NCBI GenBank assembly: GCA_024637255.1
Contig: JAGXFO010000002.1
Coordinates: 24,418 to 88,417, forward strand
Reading direction: 5' to 3'
From: Sulfurovum sp.
Lineage (GTDB): Bacteria; Campylobacterota; Campylobacteria; Campylobacterales; Sulfurovaceae
Length of the DNA stretch: 64,000 nt
Shown one piece after another: positions 7,359 through 14,033 of this stretch. The translations under genes and the position numbers were made by a program. Under the pieces are notes generated by a model. It saw nothing but the letters and a program-made list of their open reading frames with translations. It had not been told where the DNA came from and searched no databases. Positions within the stretch are counted from its first letter, which is position 1; each line of letters starts with the position of its first letter.

Positions 7359-7425
7359 ATATAATAAAACATAGCACACTAATAAAGTGCCTACGGCACT
7401 TTATTAGTGTATTCAACCGTTATAT
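7359..7425 (+). other. attC site of cassette 2
   Basis: R'' is the degenerate ATATAAT (7359-7365) and R' is GTTATAT (7419-7425). Between them is a near-perfect 16-bp inverted repeat (arm ACTAATAAAGTGCC) with a three-base loop. The outer parts AAAACATAG and TATTCAACCGTTA are shared with the attC at 10466-10533. The hairpin might also act as a weak terminator. Confidence 0.75.
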
Positions 7426-7439
7426 GACAAAGGAACAAA

Positions 7440-8094
7440 GTGGCAGAAAATTTTGAATTTATCAGACCATCAAATGCACCAGTGTCAAATGAAGAAATAA
7501 TTGATGACTTAAACGCTGTTGCTAAAAAATTACAAAAACCCACTGTAACTCAAAAAAATTATGAAGCAGATGGAAACTTTGATTACACAACCGTAAGTCG
7601 AAGATTTGGAACATGGAACAAAGCCTTAAAAGAAGCAGGACTTTCTTTTTCGAATGAAAGCAATATTTCAGATGAATGTTTGTATGAAAACATTTTAAAC
7701 TTATGGCAACATTTTGGTCGTCAACCAAGACGAAGTGACTTAACATCTGAAATATCAAGCTTTTCACAAAGTCCATATAATAGACGCTTCAAAACATGGA
7801 CAAATTCTTTACAAAATTTTGTTAATTATGCCAATAGTGAAGACTTAGACTTGCCAAATGAAATTGAAAAAAAAGATAAAAAAAACTGGGCGAGACCCAT
7901 CATTAAGATTAAGGTACAAAGTGTTGCTAAGAGATAGTTTTACATGCAAGCAATGCGGAGCAAGTCCAGCAAAAGACCAAAATGTTGAACTTCATATTGA
8001 CCATATTAGCCCTTGGAGTAAAAATGGTGAAACTACCTTAGAAAATCTACAAACTTTATGTTCAAGTTGTAATCTTGGAAAAAGTAACTTATGA
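7440..8094 (+). pseudogene. HNH endonuclease split by a frameshift, cassette 3
   Basis: Two frames together make one protein. Frame one (7440-7937) starts at GTG after AAAGGAAC and holds two homing-endonuclease-associated repeats (Y-x-x-x-G-x-F-x-Y-x-T-V-x-x-R-FGTWNKAL and the RRFKTWTNSL copy). The +1 frame (from about 7858) holds the HNH domain: CKQCG, LHIDHISPWSKNG, LENLQTLCSSC, GKS. The switch must occur in or near two runs of eight A (7867-7874 and 7878-7885), before the conserved RxRYKVLLRD segment. A +1 ribosomal shift, transcriptional slippage, mutation or a sequencing indel would all explain it. The stop is four bases before the attC core. Confidence 0.75.
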
Positions 8095-8097
8095 AAA

Positions 8098-8167
8098 GAC
8101 TAACAAAACCTTGGAGAGAAATAGTTTACCCTAGCGGGAAAACTATTTCTCAAGTCAAACGTTAGGT
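8098..8167 (+). other. attC site of cassette 3
   Basis: R'' GACTAAC (8098-8104) and R' GTTAGGT (8161-8167) enclose a hairpin with 12-bp perfect arms (GAGAAATAGTTT and its complement) and an inner CCC/GGG pair. The segment before R' reads TCAAGTCAAAC, like the other sites. Confidence 0.78.
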
Positions 8168-8193
8168 TACAAATTAGAAAAATAGAATAATAA

Positions 8194-8334
8194 ATGGATA
8201 TTGACAAAATTGAAAGGTTTAGTCATGTTGGAATGCACTCTAATACTAATGACAGATATGCAATGCAATATAAAGAAGCATTTTATATACTTTATGAATC
8301 ATCAAAGTCTGTTTATACAAATCATTGGAACTAA
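8194..8334 (+). CDS. Unknown 46-residue protein, cassette 4
   Basis: The only frame that fills the fourth cassette. It codes 46 residues beginning MDIDKIERFSHVGMH and ending TNHWN, with tyrosines spread along a helical middle part. The TAA stop lies inside the attC R'' core, as for other cassette genes, which argues for a real gene despite the small size. There is no clear ribosome site before the ATG. No family is recognised and no function is proposed. Confidence 0.45.
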   Translation: MDIDKIERFSHVGMHSNTNDRYAMQYKEAFYILYESSKSVYTNHWN

Positions 8335-8444
8335 CAAGTGTACCAGTCACTGGTAATTCTAATAGTTATGAAAATAGTTATAATTCTGATGTAAATATTG
8401 CATCTTGTTAGAGGTACACTTGTAGTTCAACTCAAACGTTATAT
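8329..8444 (+). other. attC site of cassette 4 (long, 116 bp)
   Basis: R'' AACTAAC (8329-8335) and R' GTTATAT (8438-8444). An 11-bp perfect outer stem (ACAAGTGTACC and its complement) encloses about 65 bases with internal repeats of AATTCT and AATAGTTAT. R'' matches the complement of this cassette's own left end (TTAGGT) with one mismatch, as expected. Confidence 0.75.
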
Positions 8445-8463
8445 ATAAAAAAGGAATAATAAA

Positions 8464-8850
8464 ATGGCAGGAGCATACGCACACTTAACAGTTGTAAATA
8501 AAGCATTTACAGAAAGTGAATTAGAAGAATTAGGTCTTAGTAATGATGCACTTATTGCATTAGCAGATTACTCAACTTTTACAGAATTAGGTTCAGTTAG
8601 TCCAGATTATCCATATCTAGCAGTTACTGAAAAAACTGATAATGATCCAAGGATAATTGCAGCTAGAATTCAAGCAGAAGCAATAAGAGATAGTGCAAGG
8701 ATGCAGTAAAAAGCAATATCCGAAGCAGCAAATGATGCAAGTAATGATGCTGCATTACGCAGCCTTACAGAGAGTAATGAAAGGCGTTTAGCCCGACCAT
8801 CTGGTTATGGTACATACAATAGTAGACCGTCGTATGGATATGGATACTAA
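8464..8850 (+). pseudogene. Small protein interrupted by in-frame TAA, cassette 5
   Basis: The ATG at 8464 follows AAAGGAA. The open part codes 81 residues (MAGAYAHLTVVNKAFTESEL, ending ARMQ) and stops at TAA 8707-8709. The same frame continues for 46 more codons: an Ala/Asn/Asp/Ser-rich helix (SEAANDASNDAAL) and a Gly/Tyr-rich tail ending GYGY. It stops at TAA 8848-8850, inside an attC-like R''. Since other cassette genes end in R'', the longer frame is probably the original and the inner TAA a later nonsense change. The shorter product may still be made. The family is not recognised. Confidence 0.6.
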
Positions 8851-8901
8851 ACATCCATATTAATAAACTCTATCTTCATTAATATGGATGACAGATCAAC
8901 C
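8846..8901 (+). other. Degenerate attC of cassette 5, R' core missing
   Basis: The R''-like ACTAAAC (8846-8852) is followed by a 13-bp perfect stem (CATCCATATTAAT, 8852-8864, with its complement at 8878-8890) and then GATCAACC (8894-8901), the sequence that in two other sites directly precedes R'. Here it is followed by AATCATGG instead of GTTRRRY, so the site is broken at the recombination point. Confidence 0.6.
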
Positions 8902-9609
8902 AATCATGGAACCATAAACTAAAACGGATCAATTTCACTCATCTGTACAAATAAGCATCCTTTTTCTACACAGAAAGAGTCCGGGGGTAGTTTTCTCTTT
9001 TGGTGCTACAGATTTACACTGAAGACACTCACAAAAAATATTCAAAAACTTGTATGATTTTTCACAGAAAAAAATAAAATATAGCCATACAAAAAAGCCA
9101 AAATAACGATTTAAGCCTGCTTGAGCTTATTGGTATGGTCTCCAGTCTTTCCAATTGAGTCCAAGCACATGGGAATACAATCCTCTCTGGAGCAGCCAGA
9201 ACCAGCACAAGACACTCTGTAGCATAGGGTTTCTGTGGTTCATATGTATCGCAACTGCTCTCTTTTACTCTTTGAGGAAGACTGAGCTCTCGGTATTTTG
9301 AGCTTTGGTGGACCTTTGGAAGTTTAGATTTCTGGTTCTTTTTTATCGTTTTAAGGTACTACTGTCGTAAATTTTCTTACCAACATTAGTCTTATGCTGA
9401 TTTCAAATATAAATTTTTAACCCACACCTCCCAACAAAGGACGAGTGCCTACGATTGAGTGACGGCTAAGCGAGGAGTTACGGAGTCCGAAGGACGGAGT
9501 AAGCTCTGAGTCTGCAAGTCACGATTGAGGAAGGTGCAAAAAACGCACCAAACCGGCCACCAATCGCGTTTGCATCCGGCCACTAAAAACGTTTGACATC
9601 CGGCCACCC
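8902..9609 (+). other. Non-cassette insert or remnant inside the array
   Basis: These 708 bases hold no convincing gene and no attC. The text from about 9425 to 9550 is more GC-rich and structured, with two ACGGAGT copies and a GGTGC/GCACC hairpin at 9536-9557, and then runs into the 24-bp tandem repeats at 9551-9609. It looks like the end of an insertion element or another remnant. A 38-codon tryptophan-rich frame on the minus strand (9127-9243) is the only candidate coding piece and is not called. Confidence 0.5.
9551..9609 (+). repeat. Tandem 23-24 bp repeat, CCGGCCAC units
   Basis: Three units start at 9551, 9574 and 9598: A(A/T)CCGGCCAC, then (C/T)(A)A and CGTTTG. The third is cut at CCGGCCACCC and runs directly into the next frame. 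Arrays of short direct repeats are found at the ends of IS21-family and some other insertion sequences, so this may be an element end; that is inference. Confidence 0.6.
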
Positions 9610-9863
9610 ATGTCGGTGAATAAATATTTAGCTATTGAAAAATATCAAAGAGGAGATATAATTCAAATAATTTCTAGTTTAGGATTGGAGCTAATTAATC
9701 CATTACTGGAAAAAACGTACTTAGATAGTATAGATAAAATATTTATGGATGATAACAAATCATTGGAAGAAGAACGACTAAGGCTAAAATAATTGAAGAA
9801 CTTGGAAACTATTATCTTCAAGTTGATAGTATGAACGATAAGGTTTTGGTTAAAAAACTATAG
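9610..9863 (+). pseudogene. Unknown protein gene, frameshifted and perhaps 5'-truncated
   Basis: The first frame codes 60 residues (MSVNKYLAIEKYQRGDIIQ onward, ending EEERLRLK) and stops at 9790-9792. One base back, the text continues in the -1 frame as IIEELGNYYLQVDSMNDKVL and ends with TAG at 9861-9863, giving about 84 residues in all. A single missing A in the run at 9786-9789 would restore it. The ATG sits at the edge of the tandem repeats with no ribosome site, so the true 5' end may have been lost. Family unknown. Confidence 0.4.
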
Positions 9864-9920
9864 TATCTAATCTTAAGGCTTAGATGCTTTTCAAAAAATC
9901 TACACTTCTCAATTTAAAAA

Positions 9921-9929
9921 TGTTATAAT
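9921..9929 (+). promoter_or_regulatory. Extended -10 promoter of the DUF4160/DUF2442 pair
   Basis: TGTTATAAT (9921-9929) is an exact extended -10 element, 26 bases before the DUF4160 ATG. The overlapping GTTATAA also resembles an attC R' core, so this may be the left end of the last cassette. Confidence 0.5.
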
Positions 9930-9955
9930 TCACTAAAGAAATTAGGGGTTTTACA

Positions 9956-10225
9956 ATGGCAATCATTTCTATGTTTTATGGGATTATTATCTCAATGTAC
10001 TATTTTGATAATAGAAAACACAAACTTCCACACATACATGTAAAATATCAAGGTGAACAAGCTATCTTTACTATTCCAGAAGGAAATTTACTTGAGGGTA
10101 ATATGAAAACAAGTAAACGAAAACTTGTTGAAGCATGGATAGAAATTCATCAAGATGAACTAATGGCTGATTGGGAATTAGCAATTAGTGGTGAAGAAAT
10201 CTTTAAAATTGAACCTTTAAAATAG
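9956..10225 (+). CDS. DUF4160 domain protein, last cassette
   Basis: An 89-residue protein matching DUF4160: ISMFYGIIISMYYFDN near the N-terminus, HKLPHIHVKYQGEQAIFTI, then EGNM and a C-terminal EAWIEIHQDELMADWELA helix. DUF4160 and DUF2442 genes are very often adjacent and behave like a toxin-antitoxin or host-inhibition-type pair in gene neighbourhoods; no activity is proven by the sequence. The two genes are separated by nine bases with AGGAG before the second. The pair has its own promoter, as toxin-antitoxin cassettes usually do. Confidence 0.85.
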   Translation: MAIISMFYGIIISMYYFDNRKHKLPHIHVKYQGEQAIFTIPEGNLLEGNMKTSKRKLVEAWIEIHQDELMADWELAISGEEIFKIEPLK

Positions 10226-10234
10226 GAGTAACAA

Positions 10235-10471
10235 ATGACACCAAATATAGTAGATGTAAAAGCACAAGATAATTATGAGATTTTACTTTCTTTTGAAAAT
10301 GGAGAGATTAAAATTTTTGATATGAAACCATATATCGACAAAGGTTTTTTCAAGCAACTTCAAGATAAAGCTTACTTTAAAACAGTCAAACCTCATTTTG
10401 ATTCTATTCAATGGACAAATGGTCAAGACTTATCCCCTGACACTTTATACTTAGATAGTTACTCAGCATAA
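10235..10471 (+). CDS. DUF2442 domain protein, last cassette
   Basis: A 78-residue protein with the DUF2442 layout: an N-terminal strand pair YEILLSFENGEIKIFDMKPYI, then FFKQLQDKAYFKTVKPHFDSIQW and D-L-SPDTLYLDS at the end. It follows the DUF4160 gene with an AGGAG ribosome site, and its TAA lies in the R'' core GCATAAC. The likely role is as partner of the DUF4160 protein. Which one would be toxin and which antitoxin cannot be told from sequence. Confidence 0.85.
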   Translation: MTPNIVDVKAQDNYEILLSFENGEIKIFDMKPYIDKGFFKQLQDKAYFKTVKPHFDSIQWTNGQDLSPDTLYLDSYSA

Positions 10472-10533
10472 CAAAACATAGGAGCCAATAAATTACCTAG
10501 CGGAAATTTATTGGCTATATTCAACCGTTAATT
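10466..10533 (+). other. attC site of the last cassette and right end of the array
   Basis: R'' GCATAAC (10466-10472) and R' GTTAATT (10527-10533). The 12-bp perfect stem AGCCAATAAATT pairs with its complement around a ten-base loop. The outer parts AAAACATAG and ATTCAACCGTTA match the attC at 7359-7425 closely, so the two sites belong to one family. Confidence 0.82.
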
Positions 10534-10573
10534 GATTTTCAACATAGTCAACAAGTTTGAGAAACGAATAAGA

Positions 10574-11194
10574 TCACCCTATCAACATTTTATGCAGATC
10601 ACCAACACTGCGTACAGCATCATTATGATCCGTAAAACCCCAGTCCACCATGATGTAGTCGATCTCTGCGCTTTTACTTGCCATCTCATCACGTGGACCA
10701 TCACCGATAAATAACGCATCTTCTGTACTATGTTCCAACTCGTTCAGTATCTTGTGTAGCATGTCTGGGTGAGGCTTTCCCTGAGCTACATCATCATAAC
10801 AAGCAATGGCGTCAAAAAGGTCATGCACTTCCAAATAGGTTAAAGACTCTATGGTTGAACCGCGGTATGCATTTGTAGCAACAGCAAGACTATGTCCTTT
10901 TTTCTTTAAAGCGTACAGCAACTCTTTGATACCTTCATAAAGTACCAGTTCATTTTCATGGTTTTTGCTGTAATACTCTGAAAACCACTTTTCGTGGTCG
11001 GCCTCAAAGGATTTTGCATGGTAAAAAGTTTGTGCGGGATTAATAGTGTGATCATTCACCAAACGCAAGATGTTGTCTTGTTCCATAGGCTCAAAGCCTA
11101 AGTTTTTTCGTACATAGTTAATGGCGTTGGCTATAGTGATAGAAGAATTTACCAGCGTACCATCCATGTCAAAGATGATAAGTTTTTGGTTCAC
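10574..11194 (-). CDS. HAD-family hydrolase, phosphoglycolate phosphatase-like
   Basis: A 206-residue HAD hydrolase. Motif I is FDMDGTLVNSS (about 8-18), followed by a helical cap domain, motif II AVATNAYR (about 103), the motif III lysine in GKPHPDM, and motif IV FIGDGPRDEMAS. It fits phosphoglycolate phosphatase or a related small-molecule phosphatase. The start is a GTG overlapping the stop of the upstream sensor gene by one base, so the two are coupled. It is the first host gene after the integron. Confidence 0.88.
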   Translation of the reverse strand: MNQKLIIFDMDGTLVNSSITIANAINYVRKNLGFEPMEQDNILRLVNDHTINPAQTFYHAKSFEADHEKWFSEYYSKNHENELVLYEGIKELLYALKKKGHSLAVATNAYRGSTIESLTYLEVHDLFDAIACYDDVAQGKPHPDMLHKILNELEHSTEDALFIGDGPRDEMASKSAEIDYIMVDWGFTDHNDAVRSVGDLHKMLIG

Positions 11195-12117
11195 TACTTG
11201 GACCTTTTACTCTGAGGATCAGGAACATTATTGAATTTGACATAAACGGACAAACTCACCAAAAGCAATGCAACCGCTCCAATGAGGTAAACCGCATACT
11301 CAAGCTGTGCAGGATCAGTCAGTGCAAACTTAAATACCAGCATTAACGCTTCTATGGAAAGGGCTATAATAATAGAGCCTAAAAAGCGTATCATGGTTTG
11401 GTGTCCGCCTCCAGCACCTTCTTTTTTCTCTTTACCCAATACTTCTTCTTCAAATATGGCTTTAACTAAATCAAAAATAGCCAAAGAGAGCGTTAAAAGA
11501 ATGGTTGCTGTAAACATTTCATGAATATCTATCGCCCTGAGGTCAAGACCAAAATGTAAAAATGCGGTAGCACCCTTAACAAAAAGGAGTAAGGAGACCA
11601 ATGCTAAAGCTACAGAAAATGCAGCATAAGCCACTTTAGTCAATGCGCCAAAGTATGAATCTACAGAACTTGGGTGCACCATACGCAAGATATTTGCCAT
11701 TGAGATATCTACACAAATAATACAAAGGAGATTGTCCTGCTCATCATAGATAGGAAAAGAGGATGTAATAACCATAGTGTTACTGCTATCTGAAGGGTAA
11801 GGCTCTGTTAAGGTACATCTGTGTTCTTTAACCGTTTTATAAAAATAGGCTCTGTCAGATCTGTCTACACCCTTACCGATACCTTTTAAATTTTTATTTT
11901 TAGATATATTCTGAATCATTTGAATGCCGTGTGCATCCAGAGCATAAATGGCTTCTGCTTTCTCGATGCTGTCATTGAGTGATTCAAGTTTTGAAAGTAC
12001 TGTATGAATGTCACCATTTTGGATAGTATCAGTAATATTTCGTCCCATAATATAGCACAAATATGCTCTGGCTTTTGCACGTATCTCTGCGTATTCTTCA
12101 ATTTCTTTAATTTGCAT
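11194..12117 (-). CDS. PDC/Cache-like sensor fused to PsiE-like membrane domain
   Basis: A 307-residue protein. The N-terminal about 150 residues look like a single PDC/Cache sensor (helix, then AIYALDAHGIQMIQNIS, DRSDRAYFYKTV, ITSSFPIYDEQDNLLCIICVDIS). The C-terminal half has four membrane segments (about 160-182, 200-222, 243-265, 273-293) resembling PsiE-type proteins. There is no signal peptide or first membrane helix before the sensor part, unusual for an extracytoplasmic Cache domain. There is no kinase, methyl-accepting or GGDEF output module. The ribosome site is GGGATG before the ATG. It is translationally coupled to the HAD gene. Confidence 0.75.
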   Translation of the reverse strand: MQIKEIEEYAEIRAKARAYLCYIMGRNITDTIQNGDIHTVLSKLESLNDSIEKAEAIYALDAHGIQMIQNISKNKNLKGIGKGVDRSDRAYFYKTVKEHRCTLTEPYPSDSSNTMVITSSFPIYDEQDNLLCIICVDISMANILRMVHPSSVDSYFGALTKVAYAAFSVALALVSLLLFVKGATAFLHFGLDLRAIDIHEMFTATILLTLSLAIFDLVKAIFEEEVLGKEKKEGAGGGHQTMIRFLGSIIIALSIEALMLVFKFALTDPAQLEYAVYLIGAVALLLVSLSVYVKFNNVPDPQSKRSK

Positions 12118-12158
12118 TTTACATCCCTTTTTTTAACAGAATCTTCTGATTAATCTTC

Positions 12159-12974
12159 CTATAGTACTTTACCCAAAACATCAGTAAATTTTACTTTTTG
12201 ATTGATGGCTACTTCTGAAAAGATGCTTCCTTTTTCTGAAAAAGTCAAAATGGTAGAACCCATTTCAAACCAACCATAAAAATCCCCTCTTTCTACCCAT
12301 AGTTCCTCATATTCATAATGAACGGGTTCTCTTATTTCTGAGTTTGTTCTCACTTTTTCCTCAAAAGTAACAACCATTTGACCCACATTAAGTGCAGCAA
12401 CAAGAACAAGAACCTGTGTTCTTCCTTTTACATCTTCACACTCAATTACTACTCTCTCATTTTCAATAAAAAGGTCATGCTTATGGCGCAGAAGAGGAAA
12501 ATTGACCGGATAGTGTTTCCCTGGGATATGGGTCAAAGAATTCACTTTAAGGCGCATTGGCATATGATAGCGGTGATAGTCTTTAGGAGAGAGATAGAAA
12601 TTGATAAACTCCCCTCCTTCCACTTTAGCAACTGCATCATGATGATATTTGCCAAAAAGCTTCTCTATACTGTAGCTCATCCCTTTTATCTGATAAGCTT
12701 TACCCTCTTTGATAGTTCCGGCATCTGTGATAAGCGCGTCCACACCAGAGATAAGTGCATCTTTATCCTCAGGCAAGGCTCTGGGTGTTCCAAAGGCTCT
12801 TGTAAAGAGTTTATTGAGCGTCGGGTAGGTGCTAGGCTCTCTAAACTCAGACATATCAAGCCCCATAAGTTTGACATAACCTGTATTGATAAAGCTTTGG
12901 ATGGGTGATGGAAATTCTTTAGAAGCAAATTTTCCAAAAACACTGGAGAGGATAGAAGTAAAGTGTTTAGCCAT
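12159..12974 (-). CDS. psd: Phosphatidylserine decarboxylase
   Basis: A 271-residue proenzyme of the bacterial Psd family. Landmarks are YPTLNKLFTRAF, a D-A-L-I-T-D-A-G-T-I block, YHRYHMP (about 135, with a catalytic-region histidine), and near the C-terminus FEMGSTILTF. The GST holds the serine that becomes the pyruvoyl group on self-cleavage; most bacteria have LGST, here MGST. The enzyme makes phosphatidylethanolamine at the inner membrane. Length is normal, and it stands just before the sensor gene on the same strand. Confidence 0.94.
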   Translation of the reverse strand: MAKHFTSILSSVFGKFASKEFPSPIQSFINTGYVKLMGLDMSEFREPSTYPTLNKLFTRAFGTPRALPEDKDALISGVDALITDAGTIKEGKAYQIKGMSYSIEKLFGKYHHDAVAKVEGGEFINFYLSPKDYHRYHMPMRLKVNSLTHIPGKHYPVNFPLLRHKHDLFIENERVVIECEDVKGRTQVLVLVAALNVGQMVVTFEEKVRTNSEIREPVHYEYEELWVERGDFYGWFEMGSTILTFSEKGSIFSEVAINQKVKFTDVLGKVL

Positions 12975-13085
12975 TATGTTCCCTGTTAAATAAATATAAA
13001 TAACATTATATCATTTGTCATTGAGAGTTTGTGCTTATTATCTAAAATACGATACTATATTTCCAACATATATTAAGGAATCTTC

Positions 13086-13823
13086 ATGGCAAAATACGTA
13101 CTTTTCGATACTGAAACCACAGGAAATCAAGAACAAGACCGCATCATACAGGTAGGGGCTATGATCGTGCATGGTAAAGACGAGATTGAAATTTTTGACG
13201 AACTGTGTTTGGCTCCCGTATCCATAAGTATAGAAGCGATGGAAGTACATAATATCACACCTGATCTTATAGCCGAAAAAGGGCTTTATGATGAAACCGA
13301 TTTTGCATTAAGAATACTGCAATTAAACCACAAAGAGAACTATCTGATAGCCCACAACATCTCTTTTGACCTGGCTATGTTGGAAAAAGAAGGGTTTGAA
13401 AACAACTATACCCTTATAGACACGCTACGCTGTGCCAAACACTTACTCCCCGACAGTCCTAGCCATAGACTTCAGTACCTGCGCTATGCGCTTGAACTCT
13501 ACCAAATAGAACAAACAGAGGCAGATAATCTCGGTATCACCATCAAAGCACATGATGCCATAGGTGATGTACTGGTGATGAAACTTCTTCTATCAAAGCT
13601 GGTGCGCCTTACACAAGAAAAATATGTAGGGATAAATCCTATGGAAAAACTAGCCGAACTTACTCAAACCCCCGTAATGATGAAAACGTTTAAATTTGGA
13701 AAATACAAAGACAGAGAAATAGCAGAAATAGTAAATGAAGACAAAGGCTACATCAAATGGATGAGAAGCAACCTGGATCTTGATGAAGATATGGAATTTA
13801 CATTGGATTACTATTTGGCTTAA
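13086..13823 (+). CDS. DnaQ-like 3'-5' exonuclease with DUF3820-like tail
   Basis: A 245-residue protein with a DEDDh exonuclease domain: Exo I FDTETTGNQ (about 7), Exo II AHNISFDLAML (about 88) and Exo III HDAIGDVLVMKLL (about 155). The C-terminal about 45 residues read FKFGKYKDREIAEI, DKGYIKWM, a DUF3820-like module found in several nuclease-related proteins. It is not the full polymerase III epsilon subunit, which lacks that tail. The role is probably in DNA repair or RNA/DNA trimming. Divergent from psd. Confidence 0.88.
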   Translation: MAKYVLFDTETTGNQEQDRIIQVGAMIVHGKDEIEIFDELCLAPVSISIEAMEVHNITPDLIAEKGLYDETDFALRILQLNHKENYLIAHNISFDLAMLEKEGFENNYTLIDTLRCAKHLLPDSPSHRLQYLRYALELYQIEQTEADNLGITIKAHDAIGDVLVMKLLLSKLVRLTQEKYVGINPMEKLAELTQTPVMMKTFKFGKYKDREIAEIVNEDKGYIKWMRSNLDLDEDMEFTLDYYLA

Positions 13824-13989
13824 GTGTCATACTGTCTATAGATTTATAGATTTATAAAAAATGATAGCATATAAATGTCAATTATTAATGAGATATTTCT
13901 ATAAATATATTACAAAAATTTATGGCTTATTTGACTTTGTCTATGCTGATGTCACTTGCCTCATCCTTGAAGGATTAAGTAAAATACCC

Positions 13990-13995
13990 TATAAT
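13990..13995 (+). promoter_or_regulatory. -10 element of the gltX operon
   Basis: An exact TATAAT (13990-13995) lies 38 bases before the gltX start, in a 210-bp gap that otherwise holds no gene. The -35 region is not clear. Confidence 0.5.
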
Positions 13996-14033
13996 GCCAC
14001 CTATTATTTTAACCATAAATTGGAGTCAAACAT

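Larger units (their letters stand above)
5225..10533 (+). mobile_element. Decayed integron: intI remnant, attI region and cassette array
   Basis: The segment has the integron layout: a divergent integrase gene (here internally deleted), an attI region ending in the core site GTTAGGC (5744-5750), then short genes in one direction separated by 67-116 bp imperfect palindromes. Each palindrome is bounded by an R''-like core (YYYAAC type) and an R' core (GTTRRRY type). Several gene stop codons fall inside R'', as is typical of cassettes. For cassette 1 the 5' end TTAGGC is exactly complementary to its own R'' GCCTAAC, as excision and reintegration chemistry predicts. The last core is GTTAATT at 10527-10533, after which host genes resume. 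A region at 8902-9609 interrupts the array. Confidence 0.88.

Noticed and set aside
9127..9243. Tryptophan-rich 38-codon frame on the minus strand (begins MNHRNPMLQSVLCWFW)
   Set aside because: No ribosome site, no recognised family and no cassette boundary; kept as part of the unexplained insert only.
9536..9557. GGTGC/GCACC hairpin as a terminator
   Set aside because: Five-base stem with no following T-run on either strand.
9551..9609. Tandem repeats as a CRISPR array
   Set aside because: The units are contiguous without unique spacers, only 2.5 copies, and no cas gene is in the window.
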